This document shows positions 1 to 8,624 of a stretch of 64,000 bases of DNA, piece by piece (position 1 is the stretch's first letter; every line of letters starts with the position of its first letter). The notes under the pieces were generated by a model. That model was not told the DNA's origin, did not search any database, and saw only the letters and a list, made by a program, of their open reading frames with translations. The translations under genes and the position numbers were made by a program. The stretch is from Aerococcus christensenii (GTDB lineage Bacteria > Bacillota > Bacilli > Lactobacillales > Aerococcaceae), in the NCBI RefSeq assembly GCF_001543105.1, contig NZ_CP014159.1:248001-312000 (forward strand), in the 5' to 3' direction.

Positions 1-33
1 CTTCTCTCAGAAATAAGATTCCTTTTAGAAAAC

Positions 34-66
34 AAAAGAGGTTTCCCTCAAGGAAACCTCTTTTTT
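34..66. terminator. Bidirectional hairpin terminator after dnaD
   Basis: A 9-bp perfect stem (38-46 with 52-60) with a short CTCAA loop is flanked by A-rich sequence on one side and a T6 run on the other. It can stop transcription from either direction. It lies just beyond the dnaD stop and probably ends the minus-strand operon. Confidence 0.85.
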
Positions 67-742
67 AATTTTTAAAATCATCTGCTCGTTTAATAATCTT
101 AGTCAAAGGAACAGGGGGGAGATTGATCGTTTCTTGCCGAAGTTTGGCATTTCGATAACTAGCTTTCTCTCTTTCATTCCCTGAGCGATTTTGTTTGCGC
201 CAATTGATCAAAATCCGGTCAATGTAGCGCAAATTAAGTTTGCCGTTTAAAACGGCTTCTTTGATGGCATTCTTCACCATATCTAAACTGTAATTATCCT
301 CACTGAACCAAGCGGCGACTTGCTGATATTCAATAGGAGATAAGGAACGTCCAAATTCTTCTTCTACTATTGAAAAAATTGTTCCTTCTTCTTTCAGATC
401 TTCTTGTCTTTTTTTAGCTTGTTCTTTTTGAATATCCAGCTGATCTAACTTGCCATATAAAGGTTCTAAATTATAAGCCTCGCTAGACTTACCGGAAGCA
501 AGTTGTTCCGTTTCAATCGTCATCATTTCCTTATCCAGAAGGCTTTGAATGAGATTATAAGTTTTTTCCTGGGAAAGTCCCATTCTTTTTTGTAAGAACT
601 GAATAGGTGGAAAGTCCTCTTTCACTTGTTTAAAACTCAAGATATGAATCAAAAACATCATTTCTTCATTGGTAATCCCTAAACTATGATAGGCTTCAAG
701 CAAGCGATTGGTAAGGACCGTATAAGTTTCCTGTTTAATCAC
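65..742 (-). CDS. dnaD: DnaD-family primosomal replication protein
   Basis: DnaD helps load the replicative helicase during replication initiation and restart. The 225-residue protein has an N-terminal winged-helix part (about 18-90), a charged linker, and a C-terminal DnaB_2/DnaD domain (about 120-185) ending in the family's YIDRILINW signature. A GTG start is used; the GTGA overlap with the aspartate aminotransferase stop (739-742) implies translational coupling. The order aspB-dnaD matches the Bacillus ypmB-aspB-dnaD neighbourhood, although asnS is absent between them here. Identification is by domain pattern and synteny. Confidence 0.9.
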   Translation of the reverse strand: MIKQETYTVLTNRLLEAYHSLGITNEEMMFLIHILSFKQVKEDFPPIQFLQKRMGLSQEKTYNLIQSLLDKEMMTIETEQLASGKSSEAYNLEPLYGKLDQLDIQKEQAKKRQEDLKEEGTIFSIVEEEFGRSLSPIEYQQVAAWFSEDNYSLDMVKNAIKEAVLNGKLNLRYIDRILINWRKQNRSGNEREKASYRNAKLRQETINLPPVPLTKIIKRADDFKN

Positions 743-1944
743 ATTTTCTCTTCCTTTTCAACGATTTTTTTCTCAATAAAGGTCTTAATGCGTTGCATTG
801 CTTTTAAGAATAGAGATTGGTCTGTGGCATAGGAAAAGCGAATATAATCCGACATACCAAAAGCGCTCCCTGCTACACAAGCGACACCTGCTTCTTCTAA
901 AATGCCTAAAACCAAATCATCCACACATGCATACCCCGTAAGCTCAGCAGCTTTTTTACAATTAGGGAATAGATAGAAAGCCCCTTGAGGTTTTTGAGTC
1001 AATTCAAAACCAGGAATATCCATAAGGGCTTGATACCCCGCATTCAAACGTTCTTCAAAAGTCTTTCTCATCTTTTCAATGGCTTCATCTGGGCCAGTCA
1101 TTGCACCTAAAGCAGCATATTGACTAATCCCTGCTGGATTTCCACTGGCTTGGCTCGCTAGCTTATTCATTCCTTGAATAATTTCTCTTGGAGCTAAGCA
1201 ATATCCAATACGCCAACCCGTCATAGCAAAGGCCTTAGATACCCCATTCACCACAACAGTGTGCGCCTTAACCTCTGGAGAAACCGAAGCCAAAGAATGA
1301 AAGACTGTCCCGTTATAAACTAAACGTCCATAAATTTCATCCGCAATAACCAAGATATCATGACTCACAGCATAGTTTCCAATGGCTTCTAATTCTTCAA
1401 AACTAAGAACTGTCCCTGTCGGATTACTTGGCGTATTCAAGACAATTAATTTCGTTTGAGGCGTCCGACAAGCTTCTAAGACATCCACCGTCACTTTAAA
1501 ATAATTGGCTGGGTCAGTAGGGGCTAAGACAGGAACGCCTCCTGCCAAACGCACTTGTTCTTCATAACTTACCCAGTAAGGGCTTGGAATGATGACTTCA
1601 TCCCCTGGATTGATTAAAGTCTGAAAGAGATAATAGAGGATCATCTTTGCGCCATTTCCCATAAAGACTTCATTGGGTTGATAAGCGATCCCATCTTTTC
1701 TTTGATGATAAGCACAAATTCCCTCACGAACTTCTAAAGCCCCACTAGTTGCCGTATAGTGGTGGCCTTTTCCTTCTTTCATCGCTTTTTGGGCATATTC
1801 CAAAATGAAATCAGGCGTATTGAAATCTGGTTCTCCCACAGTTAGCGTAATAATATCTTTTCCTTCAGCTTTTAATTCTCTTGCGCGATCTGTCGCTGCT
1901 AAAGTTTTGGACTCTTGTAAATTTTGAATACGTTGTGATAACAT
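739..1944 (-). CDS. aspB: Aspartate aminotransferase (class I PLP-dependent)
   Basis: This cytosolic enzyme interconverts aspartate and oxaloacetate using glutamate/2-oxoglutarate. The 401-residue sequence carries the fold-type I landmarks: NTPSNPTG (about 170-177), DEIYGRLVY (about 202-210) and the PLP lysine in NGVSKAFAMTGWR (K237), with a conserved Arg downstream (IRFS). Length is typical of the AspB/AspC subgroup. It sits 10 nt after the ypmB-like gene and overlaps dnaD, so all three are probably cotranscribed. Related class I aminotransferases with aromatic substrates cannot be fully excluded, but the Bacillus-type neighbourhood favours aspB. Confidence 0.9.
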   Translation of the reverse strand: MLSQRIQNLQESKTLAATDRARELKAEGKDIITLTVGEPDFNTPDFILEYAQKAMKEGKGHHYTATSGALEVREGICAYHQRKDGIAYQPNEVFMGNGAKMILYYLFQTLINPGDEVIIPSPYWVSYEEQVRLAGGVPVLAPTDPANYFKVTVDVLEACRTPQTKLIVLNTPSNPTGTVLSFEELEAIGNYAVSHDILVIADEIYGRLVYNGTVFHSLASVSPEVKAHTVVVNGVSKAFAMTGWRIGYCLAPREIIQGMNKLASQASGNPAGISQYAALGAMTGPDEAIEKMRKTFEERLNAGYQALMDIPGFELTQKPQGAFYLFPNCKKAAELTGYACVDDLVLGILEEAGVACVAGSAFGMSDYIRFSYATDQSLFLKAMQRIKTFIEKKIVEKEEKM

Positions 1945-1954
1945 CCCTATCCTC

Positions 1955-2431
1955 CTATAAATTCTTCACAGTTTCTACCCAATGTCCATTCACTGCATTG
2001 ATATAGTGATAACCTAAATCTCCATTTTCATTATAGAAACTGACTTCCCAAACCCATTGCTTATTATCTATCCCTAAGCGAGCTTCTTTCACCTTGACAT
2101 TGCCTAAAGCATTTAAAGTTAAAGATAAGGCTTCGTATTCATTCACCAATTTATCCTCTTTTTCTGTTAATTTTTCATCTGTTTCAGGCTGATAGGCAAA
2201 ATAAATCGTTTCCCCGTCTTTATTTTTCCCTTTGACGGTATAACTCGATTGATCTCTATTGAATATATATAATTTATCGACTCCTTTTAACCCCACTTCT
2301 TCCCGTGCTAAGGTCGTTACTTGTTTCTCAATTTTATTCACTTCTTTTTGAGAATTTATAAAAATGGTCAACATTCCAAAAATAATTAGGCCCAAAATCA
2401 ATAAACAGCCATTTGCTAGCTTATGTTTCAT
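1955..2431 (-). CDS. YpmB-like membrane-anchored protein (DUF5590/PepSY-like)
   Basis: A 158-residue protein with one N-terminal membrane segment (about 9-26) and an extracellular part resembling YpmB. The C-terminus (about 100-155, WVWEVSFYNENGDLGYHYINAVNGHWVE) looks like a PepSY-type fold. A strong AGAGGAGG site precedes the ATG. It lies between dinG and aspB, as ypmB does in Bacillus. The molecular function of the family is not known, and nothing in the sequence suggests an enzyme. Confidence 0.75.
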   Translation of the reverse strand: MKHKLANGCLLILGLIIFGMLTIFINSQKEVNKIEKQVTTLAREEVGLKGVDKLYIFNRDQSSYTVKGKNKDGETIYFAYQPETDEKLTEKEDKLVNEYEALSLTLNALGNVKVKEARLGIDNKQWVWEVSFYNENGDLGYHYINAVNGHWVETVKNL

Positions 2432-2442
2432 TCTTGCCTCCT

Positions 2443-5148
2443 CTATTGTTTATCTTCCAACTCTTCTAAAGAAACTTCTTCAAAAGTTAATCCTTCCGGA
2501 AGAGCTTCCTGTATTATTTTAGCATAGGGACTGGCAATTATCCGCTTATCTAAGGAAATAAATAAAGAATAATCCACTGGTTGATTCAGCAGTCTCCCTA
2601 AGATTTGCTTCAAGCTGATTAACATTTCTTTGAGAGCTTCCTCTTTGAAATAATTGCCTTTATGGACTTGATAATAATCTTGCCAAGCCTTCTGATAAAC
2701 CTCTTCGGGAGATTGGAAAGGTAGCCGCGTTAAAACATAAACCGCTATCCCTCTATTCAGATGTACCCCCTCTGCAAAAGAAGCGGTCCCCAGCAGGATC
2801 CCCTTCTCATCTTGTTTAAAGCGATTAAAGAGACGGATACGAGAAGCCTTTTCTTTTTGCCGATAGACATGCGATAGCGGCTCGTCCTCCCATTCCTTTT
2901 CTAAGAATTCAAACACTTGCCTTAAAAAAGCTTTCGATTGAAAGAAAACTTGAATCGGCCCTTTTTGATGTTCTTGTAAAAAGGTGAGTACACGACAGAC
3001 CACCTGACCGGCTTCTTCTTCATCCACCTCTGGCAAGGAAGGCTGGTCCTTCAAAACAACAGCGCGTATTTGACAGTCATAATCATAATAAGAAGGATAA
3101 GTCACCGCCTTCAGCCCTGTTATCCCATAATAAGATTCTAACTGCTCTACACTCATCCCTTCTGCTGGCGTAGCAGATACCAAAGCTACCCGATGGCCTA
3201 ATCGGCGTAACCACTGACCTAATTGCTCTCTAGGATTGGTTAAACTTCCCATTAAAAGTAAGTGACCCCCCGCTGCAGAAATCAAAGACTCTTGCTTTAC
3301 CACAAAAAAATAATGGTCATCAAGTGTGACTAAATCTTCTAATTGGCTGACCAACCTTTGTCCCAAACTGAGATTCTTTTCCCATTGGGTCCATCGACTC
3401 TTTTTTTCTTCTATTTGGGGACGAAACGCCTTAAAAACATCTTTCGATAACCAAATTAACCGACAAAATTCTTGCCAAAAATCAACCAGATCCAGCCAAT
3501 GAGCGGATAGCGTCATTTGTTCGTAGGAACAATATACCACCCGCTCTCCCTCTTTATCAGCCTCTGCTCGATCAAGTAATTTTTCCAAATCGTCAGTAAG
3601 CGCATCTAAAAGAAGAAGAACCTTTTGATAGCTCGATTCCCACTGATAAAACACTAAAGAATGCTCATCACTAAAAGGATAGCGCAAGGTCTGTGAAAGC
3701 AGCTGATTCTGCCCTCTTAAGTAGCGTTCCATCTGAGAAATATCAAAACTGATCTGATGGTTAGTCTGATAGACTTTGGGCAAACGGTGACACTCATCCA
3801 AAATAAAAGCTGTCCGCTCATTCACCCAGCCCTCTTGTTTCAACCAGTCCACATACTGATTCAGATAGGCATGATTGGTGATGATTAATTCACAATCCTT
3901 TGCAGCTTGCAGCGGTCGCCTTTCAAAGTCATATTCTCCAAAATCTTCCTTAGAGAAATCATAAGCTTCTTCTTGCTGATCTATTTTGTCCCAAAGCTTC
4001 GACTGGAACAGGCCCCAATTCAATTCTGATTTTTCCCCTGTTTTTGTTTCAAACAGCCAGACCAACACAGCCACAATAAAATGTGCTTCTTGCTTATTGA
4101 TTTCTGAATAATTGCTTTTGGCGTAGACAATAAACTGCTTCATCGACGCTAAATTCACATAATGCTTGGCACTCTTTAAGAAGGTATATTTCACCTCTCT
4201 GCCTAACTGAGCGGCGAGGTCAGGCAAACGATTTTTTACCCAATCTTCTCCCAAGAAATTATTAGGAAGCGACAACACGACCCGATCACAAGAAGAGCGG
4301 AGAGCCCCTAAGGTAACATTAAAACTCTTTCCTAAGCCAGAATCTGCCTGAATCACTTGAAGGCCCTGGCCTTCCTCAAAGAAATTCTGACTATCCAAAG
4401 CTATGTTCTGGTAGACTTTTTCCTCCTCTGAGAATCTTGAAGAAACTGAAGGGGTAGACTGGGAATAAACAGTAAAGTTGCCCAAATCTTTTCTGAAAGT
4501 AAAAGGAGAATCATACTCTCCCTCCTTCTTCTTTACAGACAAATTTTGAGCATGACATGCATCTACAAAATCTTGACAATCTTTGGATAAGAAAGCCAAA
4601 AAAGGCTTTAACTGTTGATACAAGCTCTCTGGAAATTGAGCAATCTTCGTGTGAACCAGCTCCAATAACGAAGCCGTTGCTCCTGCATCTTCAATGGCTG
4701 TATGCGCATGCTCCAAAGAAATGCCATGCGCCTTACAAAAATCGCCCAAGCGATAACTTTTCGCCTGAGGATAAAACAGACGCACCAATTCTACCGTATC
4801 GATCCCTCTTAAGTTAAGGGGAGGAAGGCCTACCGCTTCAAAGGAGTGACTCAGGAAATTGTAATCAAATTGCAGATTGTGGGCAACAAATACACACCCT
4901 TGGAGCTTCTGCCATAAAACCTCCGCTAGCTCTTCAAAAAGAGGAGCGCCTGCTAAGTCTTCATCCTGAATACCCGTCAAGTTGCTCACATGCTCAGATA
5001 AAGGTTGAAGTGGATTCACATTCGTGGCATATTCTTCCACCCGTTTTCCCTCTTCTAAGAAGACTGCTCCTATCTGAATAATACGGTCGCCTTCCTTAAC
5101 CTTAGGCCCCGTTGTTTCTAAATCCACGACTGCATATCGGGTAGACAT
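2443..5148 (-). CDS. dinG: DinG-type helicase with N-terminal 3'-5' exonuclease domain
   Basis: The 901-residue protein fuses a DnaQ-like exonuclease (1-170; D9 and E11 in VVDLETTG, HTAIEDAGAT late motif) to an XPD/DinG-type superfamily 2 helicase. The helicase box is FILDECH, and helicase motif VI is seen near LGRLLNQPVD. This is the Gram-positive DinG layout, which lacks the iron-sulphur cluster of E. coli DinG. The Walker A segment reads ADSGLGKS rather than the usual APTGTGKT, which is unusual but keeps GKS. It is followed by the ypmB-like gene after 11 nt. A role in DNA repair or nucleic-acid processing is inferred from the family. Confidence 0.88.
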   Translation of the reverse strand: MSTRYAVVDLETTGPKVKEGDRIIQIGAVFLEEGKRVEEYATNVNPLQPLSEHVSNLTGIQDEDLAGAPLFEELAEVLWQKLQGCVFVAHNLQFDYNFLSHSFEAVGLPPLNLRGIDTVELVRLFYPQAKSYRLGDFCKAHGISLEHAHTAIEDAGATASLLELVHTKIAQFPESLYQQLKPFLAFLSKDCQDFVDACHAQNLSVKKKEGEYDSPFTFRKDLGNFTVYSQSTPSVSSRFSEEEKVYQNIALDSQNFFEEGQGLQVIQADSGLGKSFNVTLGALRSSCDRVVLSLPNNFLGEDWVKNRLPDLAAQLGREVKYTFLKSAKHYVNLASMKQFIVYAKSNYSEINKQEAHFIVAVLVWLFETKTGEKSELNWGLFQSKLWDKIDQQEEAYDFSKEDFGEYDFERRPLQAAKDCELIITNHAYLNQYVDWLKQEGWVNERTAFILDECHRLPKVYQTNHQISFDISQMERYLRGQNQLLSQTLRYPFSDEHSLVFYQWESSYQKVLLLLDALTDDLEKLLDRAEADKEGERVVYCSYEQMTLSAHWLDLVDFWQEFCRLIWLSKDVFKAFRPQIEEKKSRWTQWEKNLSLGQRLVSQLEDLVTLDDHYFFVVKQESLISAAGGHLLLMGSLTNPREQLGQWLRRLGHRVALVSATPAEGMSVEQLESYYGITGLKAVTYPSYYDYDCQIRAVVLKDQPSLPEVDEEEAGQVVCRVLTFLQEHQKGPIQVFFQSKAFLRQVFEFLEKEWEDEPLSHVYRQKEKASRIRLFNRFKQDEKGILLGTASFAEGVHLNRGIAVYVLTRLPFQSPEEVYQKAWQDYYQVHKGNYFKEEALKEMLISLKQILGRLLNQPVDYSLFISLDKRIIASPYAKIIQEALPEGLTFEEVSLEELEDKQ

Positions 5149-5165
5149 TCTACTACCGCACTCCT

Positions 5166-6398
5166 TTATTTTTTGAGATAGTTTAATAATTTTTGGCGGT
5201 CATTTTCACACTGTCCCTTAACCACCGCTTCTTCCGCCCGAAGAATCAAATAGCCAATCTGCTTTTTATCTTCAGGTTGCAACTTCTTCATAATATCATA
5301 ACCATTCACAGCCAATTCTTTTCGAGAGTGAATAGCTAACTCTGTCCACACCTTATCCACTTGATCGGGGGATATTGCTGAAAATACGTCCGCAAATTTT
5401 TGACCCTTTTCTGCTTGATTGTGAATAAATTGTTCTAAACACGCACTTACTTCTTTCCCATAACGATACACCATTTCCTTAGTCCAACCGTTAGGAGAAG
5501 CAGCTCTCTCGTGTAAAGCTTTCAAATAACTTTTGATTTTTTCATACTGTTTGTTGGACAACTTCCACGCCCTTATAAACTGTCCCAAAGTCCTTTCTTC
5601 TTGTCCATTCAAGAAGTAAAGCAAAGCCCAAGGCAAACACTCATCCGGCATCTTCACCTGTCCGCTCAAATTCTCCAATAACTTCTCAAAAGCATCATAA
5701 AGAGCGGACGTTTGTGGACAATACTGATAAAGGTCTAAATCCAGCCATTCACGAATCCCCTGCTTCCAGTTTTTACCTATCCACAGCTTATTCATTTCTG
5801 TCTCAATTCGTTCCACTGCAATATGCTTCAAGAGCGGGGCACAAGACTTAATCGCTGATTTTGTCTGCTCTTCAATATGAAAATCTAACTGGCTAGCAAA
5901 ACGAACCGCCCGCATCATCCGCAGAGCGTCTTCATGAAACCGCTCCTTAGGTACACCCACTGCCCGCAAACGTTTCGCTTGAAGGTCTTCTTTTCCTTGG
6001 AAATAATCCACAATCTGTCCATCAGTTCCCATCGCCATCGCATTAATAGTAAAATCTCTTCTCAACAGATCTTCTGACAGCGACCGAACAAAGGTCACTT
6101 CACTTGGTCTACGAAAATCTTCATAGTCTGCTTCTGTTCGAAAGGTGGTGATTTCATAAGTTTCGCCTTCAAAACAGACCATCACCGTTCCATGCTCAAT
6201 CCCCACATCAAAATGCTTAGGGAAAATGTGTTGGACTTCACTCGGATAAGCACTCGTTGCAATATCCACATCATGAATCGGCAAATGAAGAAGGACATCT
6301 CGAATACATCCCCCTACAAAATAAGCCCGATAACCTTCCGCTTCAATCGCCTGTAATACAGGCAGAGCTTGCTTAAATTCTTCTGCTTCTATTCTCAT
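5166..6398 (-). CDS. cca: CCA-adding tRNA nucleotidyltransferase
   Basis: Adds or repairs the 3' CCA end of tRNAs without a template. The 410-residue protein has the class II signature: FVGGCIRD (about 28-35) followed by the metal-binding DVDIA, then RRDFTINAMA (about 113-122) and the nucleotide-selecting RFHEDALRMMRAVRFA region (about 153-168). The remainder is the helical body and tail for tRNA binding. Its ATG overlaps the dapB stop (ATGA, 6395-6398), so it is translationally coupled to dapB. Length matches Gram-positive Cca. Confidence 0.93.
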   Translation of the reverse strand: MRIEAEEFKQALPVLQAIEAEGYRAYFVGGCIRDVLLHLPIHDVDIATSAYPSEVQHIFPKHFDVGIEHGTVMVCFEGETYEITTFRTEADYEDFRRPSEVTFVRSLSEDLLRRDFTINAMAMGTDGQIVDYFQGKEDLQAKRLRAVGVPKERFHEDALRMMRAVRFASQLDFHIEEQTKSAIKSCAPLLKHIAVERIETEMNKLWIGKNWKQGIREWLDLDLYQYCPQTSALYDAFEKLLENLSGQVKMPDECLPWALLYFLNGQEERTLGQFIRAWKLSNKQYEKIKSYLKALHERAASPNGWTKEMVYRYGKEVSACLEQFIHNQAEKGQKFADVFSAISPDQVDKVWTELAIHSRKELAVNGYDIMKKLQPEDKKQIGYLILRAEEAVVKGQCENDRQKLLNYLKK

Positions 6399-7177
6399 AG
6401 AATTTGATCCAATCCATAAATTAATTCTTTAGATTTCATGACATAATCACATGCCATCTTGACTCCAGGCATATAAGACTGACGGTCATACGTTTCTTGG
6501 CGAATAGTCAAGACTTCGCCTAGTCCCCCAAATTGAACCATTTGACTCGAAATATACCCCGGCAAACGCAAACTGTGAATAGGAATTCCTAAGTATTCCC
6601 CACCACGCGTTCCTGAAATGCGTTCGATAGGTTGTCCCACTCTTTTTTTCGCTTCTCCACGATGAGCCGCAATCCCTTCTGCAGTTTTTAAGGCCGTCTC
6701 ACTCGGAGAATCTTTCTTACTATCGGAATGCATTTCAATGATTTCTACATGAGGCAAATATTTCGCTGCTTGCGCTGCAAAATTCTGCATCAAAGCCGCG
6801 CCAATCGCAAAATTAGGGGCAATAATACCACCTAATTCTTTGGCGTTTGCTAGAGCTTTAAGTTTCTCTATTTCTTCTAACTTGAATCCTGTTGTCCCAA
6901 TCACTGGATGAACATTGTGTTCAATATAACACTTAGTATGCGCATATGCGACACTTGGTTGGGTAAAGTCAATGGCCACATCGACCTCTACTTCTTTCAA
7001 AGCTTCTTCAATAGTTTGAAAGACTGGCGCTACCCCTTCAAAAGCTTTCACTTCTTCTGCGTGACGTACTAAGCGGCTATTCACTAAAGTCACTAAATCG
7101 AACCCTTCATGGGCTAACACCATGTCTACAGTCGTTCTCCCCATCTTCCCTAAAAAGCCGGTCACCATAACCTTCAT
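6395..7177 (-). CDS. dapB: 4-hydroxy-tetrahydrodipicolinate reductase
   Basis: Catalyses the NAD(P)H-dependent reduction step of diaminopimelate/lysine synthesis. I chose the ATG at 7177 (MKVMVTGF) because GAAAGGAAGAGG lies just upstream; the longer frame to 7225 has no such site. The 260-residue product has the Rossmann motif VTGFLGKMGR, IGTTGF, and the catalytic region EMHSDSKKDSPSETA, in which the catalytic His and Lys are kept. However, the usual HH is HS and the PSGTA substrate loop reads PSETA. The C-terminal substrate-binding domain is complete. The gene overlaps cca and follows the TPR gene. Confidence 0.88.
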   Translation of the reverse strand: MKVMVTGFLGKMGRTTVDMVLAHEGFDLVTLVNSRLVRHAEEVKAFEGVAPVFQTIEEALKEVEVDVAIDFTQPSVAYAHTKCYIEHNVHPVIGTTGFKLEEIEKLKALANAKELGGIIAPNFAIGAALMQNFAAQAAKYLPHVEIIEMHSDSKKDSPSETALKTAEGIAAHRGEAKKRVGQPIERISGTRGGEYLGIPIHSLRLPGYISSQMVQFGGLGEVLTIRQETYDRQSYMPGVKMACDYVMKSKELIYGLDQIL

Positions 7178-7208
7178 TGTCCTCTTCCTTTCTTTATTCG
7201 TTATTCTT

Positions 7209-8498
7209 TTATTCTTCACCATCATTCATCGTATCTAGGAAGGCCATTAATTCTGGTACTTGTTTCCATTCAGGATGTTGTTGTAACAGAGTAGCTAATT
7301 TTTCAGACCGTCCCTCGTCTCTTTGGAAGCGTAAGTAATCCTTTAAGAATTCCACATTATCTTCTAAATCAAAGAAGGCCCCGTCATAGGCCTTATCCGC
7401 CTTATCATAAACTTCATATTTTTCATAAATCTGAGCCGCCAGCCATTCACACGAACTATCCGCCAAATCTAACTTCTCTGCTTGATTAACAACTTTTAAA
7501 GCGTCTTCCTCTTCAAAATTATCCAAGGTCATTCCTAACAGTTTGCGATGTGCCATCACTGCCTCTGGATCTAAATGAATCACTTCCTTATAATCCGCTT
7601 TGGCTGCTTCTAAGTGCCCCAACTGTTCATTCAAATTAGCCCGTTCATTATAGAGGACACTCGAATAAGGATCCCTATCAATCGCTTCATTCAAAATCCT
7701 AAAGGCCATTTCTTCTTCCCCCAAAGCCCCTTGTGCCTTGGCTAAAAGCACAAACCACTTCACAGGGAGTCGCCCTTCCTCATAGAGAGGGGCTAAAAGT
7801 TGTCGGGTTAAGGCATAATCCTTCTCTTGATAAGCATAGAAAGCCAGCTGGGTCTTCTCTTCTAAGGTCATTTTGTTCTGATCTTTTGCCTTATGATTTA
7901 GGAAATCCGCCGCTTGATCAAATTGCCCATCCGCAGCAAGAGCATATTGATAATGTCCTTGAGCGGTTTCTTGAAGACTTGGGGACAGATCCGGATGAGC
8001 CATAATATCTGCATAATAATATCTCGCTTTTGAAAAGTCGCCTTGTTGAAAAGCTAACTCTGCTAAAGCATAAGTAATCACTACTTGATCGGGAGCGAGT
8101 TGTTTCGCTTCATTGAGTTTGACGAGCGCCACTTCTGGTAAGCTCAACATTTGATAAGCATCCGCCAAAGAAAGCAAAGCCTGTAGATAAAGAGGATCCT
8201 CTTTTGGGATTTCCAATAAATGATCAATCCCCTCTTCATACTGGCCATCATCCATCAACAATTCCCCCAGCAAAAGCTGCCATACGCTTTCATTAGGAAA
8301 TTCTTTTTGCCCCTCTTCAAAGATGGTTTTAGCATAGGTTAAATACCCAATTTGTTGAAATTGATCTCCCACCTGGGCATAGGATTCAATTGTATGGGTC
8401 GTCTGAAGCTCTGACAACAGCTTCTGCATGCCTTGCTTGACATCGTCTGTTCTCTCCTCCCTGATTGCTTGCAAAACGACTTGAACTAATTCCTCCAA
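7209..8498 (-). CDS. TPR-repeat protein (YpiA-like)
   Basis: A 429-residue protein made almost entirely of tetratricopeptide-type helical repeats, for example YLTYAKTIFEEGQKEFPNE, ALSLADAYQML, YALAELAFQQGDFSKARYYY and LYNERANLNEQLGHLEAAK. It has no signal peptide, so it is probably a cytosolic scaffold. A TTG start at 8498 is supported by GGAGG 8 nt upstream. It lies directly before dapB-cca, the place where ypiA-like TPR genes are found in Firmicutes. The partner is unknown. Confidence 0.8.
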   Translation of the reverse strand: MEELVQVVLQAIREERTDDVKQGMQKLLSELQTTHTIESYAQVGDQFQQIGYLTYAKTIFEEGQKEFPNESVWQLLLGELLMDDGQYEEGIDHLLEIPKEDPLYLQALLSLADAYQMLSLPEVALVKLNEAKQLAPDQVVITYALAELAFQQGDFSKARYYYADIMAHPDLSPSLQETAQGHYQYALAADGQFDQAADFLNHKAKDQNKMTLEEKTQLAFYAYQEKDYALTRQLLAPLYEEGRLPVKWFVLLAKAQGALGEEEMAFRILNEAIDRDPYSSVLYNERANLNEQLGHLEAAKADYKEVIHLDPEAVMAHRKLLGMTLDNFEEEDALKVVNQAEKLDLADSSCEWLAAQIYEKYEVYDKADKAYDGAFFDLEDNVEFLKDYLRFQRDEGRSEKLATLLQQHPEWKQVPELMAFLDTMNDGEE

Positions 8499-8577
8499 AA
8501 AAACGCCTCCATTCTCGGTTTATTTTAACATATATCCCAATCATCCCAAAATTTCCTGTGAGGCAAATTTTATCCAA

Positions 8578-8613
8578 CAAAAAAGCCAAGGAAAGTCTTA
8601 CAACCTTCCCTGG
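8578..8613 (-). terminator. Terminator of the LPXTG surface-protein gene
   Basis: On the minus strand a 10-bp stem (8604-8613 with 8586-8595, including G-T pairs) with loop TTGTAAGA is followed by C and a T-run. It lies 12 nt after the stop of the surface-protein gene. Stem and loop closely resemble the guaB terminator at 11270-11305. Confidence 0.85.
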
Positions 8614-8624
8614 TTTTGTTTTTC

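Noticed and set aside
4557..4817. Plus-strand open frame inside dinG
   Set aside because: No ribosome site or promoter, and it is opposite a well-conserved coding sequence; it is a frame shadow.
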